Shown: positions 45,962 through 57,479 of the stretch, piece after piece
Layout of the letters: each line of letters begins with the position of its first letter
Position numbering within the stretch: the stretch's first letter is position 1
Made by a program: the position numbers and the translations under genes
The notes under the pieces: generated by a model
Told to the model about the DNA's origin: nothing
The model's input: only the letters and a program-made list of their open reading frames with translations
The model's database searches: none
Assembly: GCA_009823395.1 (NCBI GenBank)
Contig: CM020501.1
Coordinates: 17,853,361-17,917,360 of the forward strand
Direction: 5' to 3'
DNA: 64,000 bases
Source: Thamnaconus septentrionalis
Taxonomy: Eukaryota; Chordata; Actinopteri; Tetraodontiformes; Monacanthidae

Positions 45962-46261
45962 TCAGTGGCGGAAACAACGGGTGGCAACAAACACAGCATT
46001 CATGAATCTTTCATGAATGCTCGCATGCAAATCAGGGGAATCTGGCACATGATCTAAATGGTGTTTGAGGAGCTCGAGCAGCTTCTTCCTGTCGACGCTC
46101 ATGTTGCCCATTTGGCGACGTAATTGGCTCCGCTTGCCCCCCTGCTCCTTACCCTTCCCCCCTCTGAGCCGGACAGCGCTGTATGGATGTGATGTCATGT
46201 AACCTGTCAGTAACCTTTGGGACGGCGGTGGGTGGGAGAACATTTCTCTGTAGTCTGACAT
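45962..46261 (-). CDS. unrecognised 99-codon reading frame (doubtful)
   Basis: Not recognised. The frame reads through ordinary, non-repetitive sequence. It is preceded by AT-rich DNA, contains a basic central part (GGKGKEQGGKRSQLRRQ) and an amphipathic-looking segment (SVDRKKLLELLKHHLDHV) around residues 55-72, and ends in the inverted repeat at 45995. No signal peptide, no splice signal in a convincing place, and no family match that I know. More likely an open frame in noncoding, possibly conserved, DNA than a gene. Confidence 0.12.
   Translation of the reverse strand: MSDYREMFSHPPPSQRLLTGYMTSHPYSAVRLRGGKGKEQGGKRSQLRRQMGNMSVDRKKLLELLKHHLDHVPDSPDLHASIHERFMNAVFVATRCFRH
45995..46021. other. 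perfect 12-bp inverted repeat with 3-base loop
   Basis: AGCATTCATGAA, TCT, TTCATGAATGCT. The octamer ATGCAAAT (46025-46032) follows 3 bases later. Confidence 0.95.
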
Positions 46262-46639
46262 CTATTAATATTGATATTCTCTGACCTTCCAGCTCGGCTG
46301 TTTGTCCTCAGTCACTCAGGGAACTTCCTCTCCCGGGAAAAACGCACCGATTTGGGGATCAAATTTTTTTTTCCTCGTTCATTAAAACGCTGAATAATTT
46401 ATTCTCTTTCCTCCAGATCTTTCCTCTCCTCCCCCAATTCCTCCTCCTTCTTCTCATCCTCCTCCCCCTTCTTCATCTTCTTCCTTTTCTGATTTTTTCC
46501 TGCTGACTGGACTCAATGCGTAGCGTAGTCAAGCAGGTGTAAATGTGTCTCCGTGTCAGACTGACGGAAAACGACTTCTTGTCCATTGATGTCAGTTCCT
46601 CCTCTCTGAGCTATGAGTTATTCATACGACACGCAGAGG

Positions 46640-47090
46640 CGAGCAGATTATATTAACTCACCCGTGTGACCTCGCCCCACCTTATATGCAAATCCAAATA
46701 AAAGGTTTATTAGATTTTTACTTTTACATATAGATTTTTTTCTTTTCATTAAGAACTATTTCATTATTACTGCTGAAACTTCAGTATTTCATGCCTGGAA
46801 TGTGGTATGTAGGGAAAAGGCTTTGCCCGTATTGATGCGGCACATAATCCCTGCATTATATTTTTAAACATACATTTTTCCCCCCTGGTTTGCCAAGGTC
46901 AGTGCTTTAATTAGCGAGATCTGTTGGTGCCTATTTTGCCTCGGGACACTTACCTCTGGGTGTAATCTTATCTCTGCATCCTGCATTTAAAGTTTTGCGT
47001 CTTGGCCTGCAATGTTTGAGGGCAGGCTGGGTATACATTTACTGTAGGCCGCTTACTGAAAAAGAATTTAGATGGCCAGGGCGGAGGTCA
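46640..47090. promoter_or_regulatory. strong candidate conserved noncoding element / enhancer
   Basis: 450 bp of AT-rich, repeat-free DNA dense in developmental factor motifs: octamer ATGCAAAT (46686-46693), GGTTTATTAG (HOX/CDX-like), TAATCC (46845-46850, OTX-like), GGTTTGCCAAGGTCA (46888-46902), TTTAATTAG (46906-46914) and a GATA-type TTATCTC. The contrast with flanking simple repeats is clear. Function inferred. Confidence 0.38.
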
Positions 47091-48922
47091 AACAAACTTA
47101 ACAAGCTAGTTCTTTTTTTAAATAAAATATATTTTCTAAAAATATTTTTAAGCAAATAAAAAAAACAGCTCATCCATCTGACCAACTTCTAGGAGAGAGT
47201 GTTTTCAGGTGATCTTAAAATATCAGTGGATTCAATCAGCTTTCTTTAGAGATAAGGGGCCGAGAGAATCCCACAGAAGCCGCAAAAAAATGAAGCAAAA
47301 GGAGAAGATGGAGAAGAAGGAGCTAATGTGTTAGGCTGGTTGCTAAAGAGATTAGCATGGACACTGCGCCAGTGGCAGTTTTATCAGAACGGAATGGCAT
47401 TCTCTCATGAAAAGAACATTACAGCACACATGGTGGTCATGTAGCTAATTCCACCATTTTGCACCAACATTAAGTCTGCACTTGCAAATAAATCTGTGTG
47501 ATTTCCCACCACTGTTTTGGATACACAAGATCAATCCAAAGAGTTTAGGAAACGTTCTGTAGCAGGTTAGCTTAGCGCGCAGAAACAGACAGGAAACTAG
47601 CTAGCCTCAGCGTTGTACACATACAGAACTTGTTAAAAATTCAGGGAGTGAAGATGTTCCATCCAGGTATTTGACAATTTCACTTCATTCAGGACTTTAA
47701 AATCAACCTTTCAAGCCAAACGATGCCACTCAACCCTGATTTTACCCATAATTTTATCCTCCGCACTCGCGCCGCTGAGGGCTGATTCTTTCATCTTTAG
47801 CGAAGGGTAAGTACTTTTTTTTTTCTCCACCTCAAAGCCCAAGCAGCTATTTCACTCTTCTCTTTCCCTCCCCTACACACCCAGAGGGGGAGGAGGGGGA
47901 GGAGGTGAACAGTCCTGCAGTGCGAAGGGCGTGCGCAACTGAAGTCCACACGTTCGATCTCGGTCAACGTCGCTCCCCGCGGTCCGCTGTGACCAGGCAA
48001 CTTTGTTCGCCCGGTAAAAATAGAAATGGCAAGCGGTGATTTTTAAAGCGGTGGGAGAGACGGTGGTAAAAAGAGAGCAGGAAAGAAAGAGGGAACGTAC
48101 TGTACATCGGCAGGTGGTGGTCAGGAGGTGGCCACCGGCGCCGTGGCAGCGGCCGCACGCTCAGCGCCGCACAACGCCAACGAGATTAACGTGCTCCTGC
48201 CGCTTGGCCTGATTAGAAGTGACCTCGGCTGCCGAGGCCGCGACGCTGCAAATTACATCACTTAAGGCACCGCGGAGCCGCGTCTGGGCGGCAGAAGTTC
48301 CTCCCGTTTCAAACGCTTCAAGCAGGTTTCTGTTTGCGCCGCTCGTGCTGAAGGAGACTTTTTTGCGTTCTGCGGGAAGGAATTACAGAGTCGGCGGAGG
48401 ATAAACGCTGCACTCACCGGAAATTAAGTGAAATCAAACGCCATGAAATAAAAAAAACGAAGCTGGATGGCTCAAAAGAGAAACTCTCTTGGTATTTTAT
48501 TTCAGGCATAACTCTGAAAGCTGGAGAAAAATATTACACCATTTTTTTTTTAAAGTTACATTTGCAGACTTGACACGCAGCTGATAACAGACTTTGAGTA
48601 TGAGATTTTTTTTCATTTATTTTTTTTTCTAGCAGGCTGAATTAAAATATTAATAGTTTCCAACCAACTTCTCCTCAATCAATGAGATGCCAGTGTTGCT
48701 CTCCAGTGGATTTGAAATTCACATCACCGCGTTCCCTCCGCTTCCTCCCACCTTGACGCTGCTGCTGGTGCTGCTGGTTAACTTTTCCTCCTGATAATGG
48801 AACTGAGCTGAATGGTCATTGATTTGTTTGTCAGGATACCAGTCAGTTTGCGCCGCAGGATTTATTCTGCCACCACAAGCAGCATTCCTACCATGTCCAT
48901 GCCTCAAATTTGGGGAGTGACG
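47091..48922. other. unique flank sequence
   Basis: AT-rich to 47800, then GC-rich with CpGs (47850-48420), including GGGGGAGGAGGGGGAGGAGG at 47885. Homeodomain-like words at 48183-48265 (GAGATTAACG, CTGATTAGAAG, CAAATTACATCAC). No gene recognised. Confidence 0.4.

Positions 48923-48961
<39 letters not shown>
48923..48961. repeat. (CA)18 microsatellite
   Basis: Uninterrupted CA. Confidence 0.96.
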
Positions 48962-48962
<1 letters not shown>

Positions 48963-49280
48963 GAAAAAAAATGGTCCGGTCAGCGTCAGCTCGGGTGACA
49001 AACACCGAACATTTTCAGCCAATTTGTTTTCTGGCCGCTCTTGATGAGGTCAGCGATGAATCTAATCTACTGACTGGCCCTCACGCTGACGACGGGCTAT
49101 ACGTCTCTGGCAGGCGGCAGCGGCAGCGGCTCCACCTCTTCCTCCATAAGCAACGTGATGAATGGGAGCTATTAAACACGGTGCATGTGATTTCAGCGCC
49201 CTGTGCACCGCTAATATGGGGCTGACCCCATAAATGTGTGTGTGGGGTGTGTGTGTGTGTGTGTGTGTGGGAGGGGGGGG

Positions 49281-49425
49281 AAGAAGAAGAAGAAGAAGAA
49301 GAAGAAGAAGAAGAAGAAGAAGAAGAAGAAGAAGAAGAAGAAGAAGAAGAAGAAGAAGAAGAAGAAGAAGAAGAAGAAGAAGCAGAAGAAGAAGAAGAAG
49401 AAGAAGAAGAAGAAGAAGAAGAAGA
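49281..49425. repeat. (GAA)48 trinucleotide repeat, 145 bp
   Basis: GAA/AAG units with a single GCA interruption at 49382-49384, preceded by a GT tract (49247-49269) and a G8 run. Confidence 0.98.
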
Positions 49426-49539
49426 CGGTCCAGGTGGCTCGGCTCCAGCGACGGGCCAAAAGATCCTTCATGGCCTGATTGCCTTTTAGTCACAACAGGA
49501 GTGCAGGTGCATGAAGGTGGCATATGGAGGGCTGTGTGC

Positions 49540-50402
49540 GTGCACGTGTGTGTGCGTGTGTGTGTGTGGTCTGGGCTTGTGCGAGACTTTCATGACTGAC
49601 CAGCTGCTCGACAGCGAGCAGAGAACCCCGCACCCCCCACCACCTCCCCTGCAGAGCCGCCCGCCGCTGGCCGACCGTCGGCTCCGCCTCCTTTTATCTC
49701 CCGCCCTGCTATCTCTCCGCCCGCCGCTATCTCGTCCCCTCATCCCGCCGCTCAATTAAGCCGGCTTGTCTTTCATTTAACTTTTGATTTCCTCGCAGAA
49801 AATCGCCCTCGCTCGCCAAATGTTTGTTTTTTTCTTTAACTGTGACTGAACGCTGAGTTCTCTTCAACTGTTCCAACCTTGACGGAACAGTTCAGATAGA
49901 TTTCCACTTTTTTTTTTTTGAGGATGAAAATGTTACCAGCGTGCTTCTCACACCAGCCTCTGTGGATGTCTGTGGCTTTCATGGACTTTCATTGAAAATA
50001 GAAATGATTCCAGCCAACGGGAACCCACTGTGGCCAAAGACTGGACGGCTTGTCAGTCCAACTAAAACATCCCAAAATAAAATAGCCTGCTAGCTTGAGG
50101 GGGCATCTGAGTCTATGGCAGTGTTACTGTTGGCGTGTTGAGACAAAAGGCTTGGACGTAGTGACACCTTCTGTTCTTCTTCCATTGCCGTGCCGGGTTA
50201 CAAGAGATGAGACTACAAAAAAACAAATGTCATGTCTCAGTAGCAAAACGGGTGAAATGTCAATGTTTGCATGAGTTATCCTTTTAAATTTTTACACTGC
50301 CTAATTTGAATCAACATCAGACCATCGTCCTGATGGTCTGGACAGTCGGACATGTGGTGGGAGGGGCAGGTGGTGAGGGGGCGGCCAGCGCGGGCTCTCT
50401 CG
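49540..50402. other. unique flank sequence with C-rich and T-rich patches
   Basis: Short GT tract (49548-49569), CpG/C-rich patch (49625-49755), homeodomain-like GCTCAATTAAGCCG at 49750. A 9-bp inverted repeat CAGACCATC/GATGGTCTG lies at 50318-50340. No gene recognised. Confidence 0.4.

Positions 50403-50479
<77 letters not shown>
50403..50479. repeat. compound (CT)9(CA)29 microsatellite
   Basis: CT block passing directly into CA, the reverse-complement type of the GT-GA tract at 33608. Confidence 0.97.
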
Positions 50480-50480
<1 letters not shown>

Positions 50481-52835
50481 TTCCGCTGTCAAGGTCCCTC
50501 CGTCCTCCGCCCGCAGCCCCTGGACACGACTGGTCCTGTTGTCTGAGCGCATTAGCAGCAGCGCACAATGAGTGCAGCAGAAAAAAAAAACCTGCTCAAA
50601 CAGCGAAACGGAGGCGGCGGAGGCCGTGTTTTGCATGTCACAGGAAAAGAAAGAGAAAAAATACCGTACATGCATGTGTATGCACAACAGCAGCAGCAGC
50701 AGTGGTGGTGGATCAGGGAGGAGCCACAAACTGACCAGAACCCTGCAGAGGACACGATGAGCTCGAGTCACACATTAACCTCTCCACTGGTTCAACCCAA
50801 AGTTGGTTTTGGGAAGACGATGGTTTGACGAGTCGGTTCAGCCGAGCTTCTGTCATCCAGCCAATGGAATCGCTCGTTAGTAAGACAGACGGACGGACGG
50901 ACGGTGGTGGCGAGGGGTCTATTTCTGGTCAGCGCTCTGCAGCTTCCAAGCAGATGATTCCATCGTCTCCTGGATCCAGAACAGGGGCTCACAGCCAGCC
51001 AATCGCAGTCAGAGTTGCGAGGCCCCTTTCAGGAGGCAAACCCAACGACGTCCCCCTTCGACGGTGGGACGGGGCCATTAAAATGCCGTGCATGGCGTCC
51101 CGCCAAACAGCGGCGCTCGGATCACCGCGCAACAGCAGCGACAGAACCCAACGACAAGCAGTTCAAAAGCGATTGCAGCATCGGAGCAGAACAAGGTTTG
51201 GCGTTTTGCTTGGTCGGTGTGTCGTCGGCTCGCTACTGCAGAGGGGAGGCGCGTTCTGATGGTCGAATCCCAGCGACAAACCAGAAGAACGTCCAGGGCC
51301 ATTTTGAAGGTAGAGGACCTTTGAAATTTTGCAAACTCGACTTATTTTGCATGAAACTCCAATCACCGTCCCTCCGTCGTCGCTGTGCGTGCCGGCGGTC
51401 GACCTCGTCTCTCTTGCTGCGTCCCTCGTCCTGTCATTCCAATCCCCCGCAAACACGCGGAGCTCCGCGGTCGCCGCTCGTTAACGCCGATCCACCGTCT
51501 CCGCCGTCCACTGTCGACTCAAACTGAGGCTGCTGTCGCTGCTGACACGCCTCCGTCGCCGGGGTCGCCGTTGAAGCATCGACCCTCTTCCGTCTGCTGA
51601 CGGTCGGCTGGGACGCTCGGTTGTTGTTGTTGTTGTTGTTGCTGTTGTTGTCCCCACCGCTGACTTTGAAGCATGGTAACGACACAAACATCACTCAAAA
51701 TCCAATCAGCGCCCTAACTCTTCCTCTGTTTTTTGGTCTCCTCCTTTTTTTCCGAGAGTCAGTGGAGTGTTAAAGCGAACTCGGGGAAATGTAGTGTGAA
51801 ACCAGCCGGGCTGCTTGAGCTCGGCTAATGGAAGCCACAAATGGCTGCACAAGAACCAGGCTGCACCCCACCCTCTCCCACCTCCATACCCCCGAGGACA
51901 CTCGCTCCCCCACCTCTTCCTCTTCTTCTTCTAAAAGTCACCATTAACAGAAGGACTAGTCGAGCGTCGCACTTCAGACGTCGGCCCGAAACCCTGCAGA
52001 TGCATCCGGAGGGATGGTCAGATACAAGACGGACTGGATGGACTGAGGGAGCAGGGAAAACAGCCGCAAGCTTTGGAGCAACGGCCAGCGAGGATGTTGA
52101 ACGGGACAGAACGCGGATCTGTTCCCATCCAGAACATCCAATTGAAAAGAGCAAAGAAGAGCAAGAAGATGGAAACAAATGTCCCACAAGAGTTTGAGAC
52201 TCACCAAGGATGAAAAATCTGACTGACCTGCACCGAACATGATGATTTTTTTTCTTGATCAACACATTTGTAAAAGGTCATGACAAAAACTGTGTCTACG
52301 GGATGTTGAGCACAAGGCCGCTCTTCACCAGGCAGGGTGAGGCACCTTTTACAAGATGCCTACCAGAGCTTTTACACCAGATGCTGTTTGTGTGAGTCGC
52401 GAGGTCGAAGAACGAGGAGAATAAAAATCTATTCCACTCGGCGTACATGTGTACATGTTCTTAATTGGAACTCGGGAGCGCACTTGAATCCATCTGTATG
52501 TGCGTGTGTGGAATATCCAGCAGGCGTTCCAGGAAACACAAGGACAAGAGGCCATTGTTGCGGGGAAAAAACCCAGAGTGAATCGGAGGGAAAAAAGCCT
52601 CCATTGGTATCTCGGTTTGCTGTGAGAATTAGGTAAATACAAAACAGAGAGGCAGAGAAAAAAAATGTTTGTTTTTGAATTGATCGAATGGTCAGAAAAC
52701 GTGAAGGAAGGGCAGCACATCTCTGCAGAGGAGAGTCTGCAGAGTCACCCAGGGAGAGGATGGAGAGAATAGCCGCTATTGTTTTCTCCTCCCTTTGATT
52801 TTCTGCCCTCAGCAATAACAGCCCCTCCTCTAACA

Positions 52836-52838
<3 letters not shown>
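50480..52838. other. unique flank sequence, CpG-containing
   Basis: CAG tract at 50689-50703, GACG run at 50888-50903, a GTT trinucleotide run at 51620-51650, otherwise unique. Several frames of 100-170 codons occur, none recognised, all without splice or homology support. Confidence 0.4.

Positions 52839-52839
<1 letters not shown>

Positions 52840-52891
<52 letters not shown>
52840..52891. repeat. (CA)26 microsatellite
   Basis: Uninterrupted CA. Confidence 0.97.
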
Positions 52892-52894
<3 letters not shown>

Positions 52895-53311
52895 GGCTTG
52901 TTCTTCCGGTAACTGAAGATTTATCCTTTTGATTTTTTTTCTCCTCTTTGTCTGTGACCAGAAATAAACAGCAATGTTTGCCTTCCGTGTGTTTTTGCCT
53001 CCCAGGCTCTCCGATGTGTTTTCCCAGGATGAAATAAATATCTCTCTAAGCACCGTTTAGCAGCTAATGTTCAACACACTGAGGTGTTTAGGATGTGACA
53101 GGGATACTAAAGTCAAAGTTAATGATTTTTCTGAGGAGCCGTCGGCCTGAAAGTAAATACCCAGCATGTGTCTGTGTGTGTCTGTGTGTGTGTATGTTTT
53201 GTCTTCACGCTGAAAGACACTGGTTTGTTTTTGTGTGTGACACATTATTTCAAGAATCCTCCAACTTTCATCCCCAGAAAAATATCTCCAGCCTTCAGTC
53301 TGTCAGGGAGC

Positions 53312-53312
53312 A

Positions 53313-53356
<44 letters not shown>
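53312..53356. repeat. (CTG)14 trinucleotide repeat
   Basis: Fourteen CTG units from CAGCTG, then TTG. Third CTG tract of the window, same orientation as those at 34394 and 35673. Confidence 0.95.
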
Positions 53357-53361
<5 letters not shown>

Positions 53362-53582
53362 GAGATGACGGTGATTATCGACCAAACGGTGTCACTCCAC
53401 CGCAGGAAGCTTTACAGCGAGCACCGGGCCATTCTATTTGCCATTCCACATATTGGCTCGGGAAAAAACAAAAAACAAAAACAAACAAATAAAAATGACT
53501 CTCTGCACGTTTTCATGGAAACATTTTCAAAGTTGCTGATTCAAAAAAGCTGCGACCGCCTTTTTTTTTTTTAGCATGTACT

Positions 53583-53700
53583 TACAGTAGAGCTAAATGA
53601 TTAATCGATTAATCAAGAGAAAAGATAGCTTTGCTTCCTCAATTTCAACAAGGTCGACAGAAGAATCAATTTTGAAAAACAATTGATGGCAGCAGCTTAA
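53583..53700. mobile_element. decayed transposon fragment with ATTAATCGATTAATC motif
   Basis: CAGTAGAGCTAAATGATTAATCGATTAATC, followed by GTCGACAGAAGAATCAATTTTG and AACAATTGATGG. This word order (GCTGCAA.GATTAATCGATTAATC...CGACAGAAAATTAAT) is known from abundant hAT-type fish repeats. Boundaries uncertain. Confidence 0.4.
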
Positions 53701-55110
53701 TTCTACAGTATGGTGAGTGCAGCAAGGGTGAAAGTTCCCAGGTTGGTATCAACAAAGTGCATCCGTCTATTTATACTTTGAATACTGAAAACTAAATCCA
53801 AAATCTAAAGTCTCGCCTTTCTGCTGCTCTCTTGGTCAAGTTGCCTCAGTTGTGTGGAACTCGCTGCTACTCTTTTGCGTAACCTTTGTATGTTCAAGCG
53901 CCACTCTCCGCGGCTACGCATGAGCAGGGAGCATCTGTTAATACCCACCGTGGAGTGCGAGGAGATATTGGATGCAGGTGCGCCGCAGTGTTTGGTGCCG
54001 GTGGTGAGAGGGGGGGCAGTCCCGGCCCGGGAGAGTTCAGTGATGGAGAGAAAACGGTTGAAAGTCCCGCAGGTCTTTTAATAAATGGTGTGCGATGGCG
54101 GAGAGAACCGCGCGAACGAGAGCTCGAGCGAGCCGCCAGTGCTGCAGTGCACCGAAGATCCCCAAGGCTTCCGATGGATTCTTTTCCTGCATGTATCAAA
54201 TGGAAAAATACTCAATTCAGATTTTTAATCTCAACGGGGCCCAATTAGGAAAATCCGAGCACAAGTTGGAACAACGACGCATGTCAGAAAACTAAAACTG
54301 CTGAACTGTTCAGTTCGCTCAAACTCCTTCATTATAACTGTGAACCACTATGTTGGAACACTTGGTGTGCGGAAGTAACATGGTGGGACATTTAACACAA
54401 GGAAATATAAGAATTTAATAGATTATAGTGACAATAAATACTGCAACCATCAGGAGCGACGTTCTAGGAAGGATAGCAGCGTTATGCTAACAAGTATTAT
54501 ATTGCATTTTGGAATATCGCTTGTGACTGTAGCCGCCCGATGCAGCCTGAATGCACATGAAACGCAGGTCACACTTGCCATTATTTGACTGCAAACGTTT
54601 CACGGCTAAATCCGAGGGGCTCCTGCTGGCTCCTTTATGTTCGCCCTCCAAAAATTCGAACCCCGGGAGGCGGCAAAATTCACACTCCTGCTACCTGGAC
54701 GGCGTCCAACTCCTGTTGGAGGGGACGCGAGGATATCTGCGGGGACATCGGAGGGCTTCCGCTCCCTTTCTAAACAGCCTACAAAGGGATTGGCGGCCGC
54801 CCGACGGGACGCAGGGCTCCAGGACTGGAAGCCGCCTCTGAATGCCAATCGTCGTCCCCGGAGAGACGGCTATTCGCCGCGGTCCCTTCGCTGCGGCTCC
54901 TCCCGTCGTTCCCCTCTTCTTTTTGTCTTGCCGGGTGGAAGTGGACGCTCAGGGCTACACGTGTTAAACAGATGTGCAGGAAGCGGAGAGAACATCAAGG
55001 TTAAGACGAGAGGTGCAGGGAGGAACCCCGGAGCACCTCCGCTACCTGTGCAAGTGTTTCCAGGGAGGAAGGAGGCATTTATTAGCATAAGCAGTGTTGT
55101 GCGTGCGTAT

Positions 55111-55112
<2 letters not shown>
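53701..55112. other. unique flank sequence, GC-rich at 53900-54150 and 54640-55060
   Basis: A 200-codon plus-strand frame at 54637-55239 is Arg/Gly-rich and ends in a GT repeat. No homology recognised, not called. Confidence 0.4.

Positions 55113-55152
<40 letters not shown>
55113..55152. repeat. (GT)20 microsatellite
   Basis: Uninterrupted GT. Confidence 0.96.
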
Positions 55153-55155
<3 letters not shown>

Positions 55156-55159
55156 AGAG

Positions 55160-56530
55160 ACAGAGAGAGGGCTTGCACACGGTCTCACAGTGTTTTACTC
55201 ACTGCAACTGTTTTCTATTTGATGCTTTGTGTTATATAGAACAATATTGAAGAGTTTGTTCTTCTTGTTCTTCAATAAAAGGTGTTTAGCTGATTTTTGT
55301 TTCAAACTATTAACTGCTCTGTGACTATTTTACTGACAATCATCTTGATTTGTCCTTGTGCTTGTTGACATCCCATCTCCTTTTCAGTCATAACGATAAT
55401 CACGTGGCCCACATTCGAGAAGCAGGCCTTGGAGCTACCTGGATCTTACAGTCTCTACACTCCTGACCCTGGAAACCAGGAACTGCCAAAAAGCTTCCAC
55501 CGCAAGTGGCGTATCGGCGAAAGTGCTGTTGGACGATAAAAACGGTTGAAACCACGTCTTGTCATGCAGGTCATTCCAGGGCTGCTGGCTTTATACACAG
55601 CAGTCTGACAGCAGCAGTATTTTAATTGGAATGTGCACAACCTGTGCAAAAATCATGATAATAATAATCGAATTTCAGGGAAAATGAAAACCCTGCAGTG
55701 TGAATTTGCCCTAAAGCCATGTTTTCACTATAATTCCTGTAAATTGCAGACAAAAAAAAATACAAGCTACAGAATCCAGGTGAGACCAGGCCAAATAGAA
55801 AATGATGCAACAACTGTTCTAGTCAAGGCAGGGAGCTTTTTCATTCACAAAGTTATCTATAAACTGGTGGATTAATAAAAGGCAGGCAAACAAAATCATT
55901 TGAATTTAAGAACGGCAGAACAGCTCACAATTGACAGATTGCCTCACTTCATATGGAGCTACATATTGTGTGTATGCAGCGTACAGATCATCACACGCCA
56001 GCTGGCTAATTTCCCTTTGTCGTTTTCACATGCTATTAAAAAAAAAACAATAGAAAAAAAGTTCCAGGCTTTTCTCTCAATCAAAACACCACATTTTTAC
56101 ATCTGCGGCCGTTTTCATTCATGAGGAGGAAATGAGCTAGTTTTGCTAGTTGAGCTAATATTGATGGTTCTCGGCGCCACCAGTCACATCTTCCCCCGGT
56201 TCATCCCTCCAGCTACCCAACAGCTGATCAGCCAAAGGTGAGGAAGTGTTTAATATCTGCTGTCACCCCCGACCACAAATGAGCCAATATCTGCAGCGCG
56301 ACGCTGGCGTTGGATAGTGCTAAGCCGGCAATAAACCACAGGTGCCTGTGCAAATAAGATATCGCAGTCAGAGAAAAAAAAAAACCGGGACGGGAATATT
56401 TACAGCGTATGAAGGGAATCACCAGGTTTCACTGAGCAAACATCCCGGAGAACAAAGCGCGACATGCGGCGCAATTAGCGCTCGTGTTCACGTCGACATG
56501 ATGCGCGTCACGCGTTTTCACAAGTAAATA
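55160..56530. other. unique AT-rich flank sequence, nothing recognised
   Basis: Short A runs only. No long reading frame. Confidence 0.4.
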
Positions 56531-56539
56531 TCAAATGTC

Positions 56540-56790
56540 TGTCGAATATCCAGGGCATGATGTAAACGAAGCCAATAAACTAATTGTGTATATATCTAAA
56601 ATGCATTTGGGGGGTTCGGAGGGTTTGGGGGATGCTCGGCTCTTGCAGCTCCGTTATCTGAATTTTTAATGCGGCCGGGTGTTGATTTGGGCGGCTCAAC
56701 ACTTCATACATAATCCATCTGGGAGCGGCCTGCCGCCGTCTCTGCCTCTATCTTTCATGAGGATGACGATATGATGATACAACAACTGCG
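56540..56790. promoter_or_regulatory. candidate conserved noncoding element
   Basis: Repeat-free block with GAAGCCAATAAACTAATTG, TTTTTAATGCGGCC, CATACATAATCCATC and GGATGACGATATGATG, around a G-rich centre (56612-56630). Composition resembles developmental enhancers. Inference. Confidence 0.28.
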
Positions 56791-57021
56791 CTGGGCTCGG
56801 CCGCACGTTTCCTAGCGGCTCCCGAACGGCTCCCCGCTGAGATGTGGATGCTCTTTGATGTTCCCCCTAAGTGTGGTTGGCAGCGTCCGGATTGCGCCTG
56901 GTTCCTGGAGATACCAGGCTTTTTTTTTTTTGTTTTCCTAAATGTAATTTTTTTTTTTTTCCTTTAAAATAAGATGCTGAAATCCTGTTCCACGACACCT
57001 GGACATTATTAAGGTGCAGCA

Positions 57022-57046
57022 CTGTTGTGTTGTGTTGTGTTGTGTT
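57022..57046. repeat. (GTTGT)5 pentanucleotide repeat
   Basis: Tandem TGTTG units. Confidence 0.93.
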
Positions 57047-57282
57047 CTTTGGAGCCCTGGGTTTTTTAAGTTGCAGAAGAAAAACATTTTTCCCCTCATC
57101 ATCCATCATCTAATATACTGTCACCCGCTGCTAGCGCTCGCTTCATATACGTAAGTCTGCATTTAAAGGTCACATGCTAATCTTATTCTCAGGTCTTTAT
57201 TGTTTGTTATCCAGTCCAGCAGCAGAGGAGCCTTGCACAATTATTTTCCTCAAAACAAGCACACATCTCCAGCAAACTGCGG

Positions 57283-57470
57283 ATTTAGCCTTCTGTTTAG
57301 AGCCTCCTGCAAAATAAAACCCCGAGCTTCTGCTAAAACTGCTGCTTTGTTGGACCTTCTGCATGTTTGCATGCTTAAAAAAAACAAGGCAGTGGAACCA
57401 ACGTGTGGCCGCAAACCTGGGAGAGATGGCGGTGAAGTAGCTTCACCCTCTGTGACATCACAAGGGGCTG
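57283..57470 (+). repeat. dispersed repeat, copy B (about 188 bp)
   Basis: ATTTAGCCTTCTGTTTAG, CCTCCTGCAAAATAAAACCC, TTGTTGGACCTTCTGCATG and a terminal TGTGACATCACAAGGGGCTG, in the same order as copy A. Confidence 0.6.
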
Positions 57471-57479
57471 TTTTCTAAA

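Noticed and set aside
49062..49599. Poly-Leu/poly-Phe and poly-Lys/Glu/Arg frames
   Set aside because: (GAA)n tract translations.
54637..55239. 200-codon plus-strand frame
   Set aside because: Arg/Gly-rich, runs into a GT repeat, no recognisable domain or splice sites.
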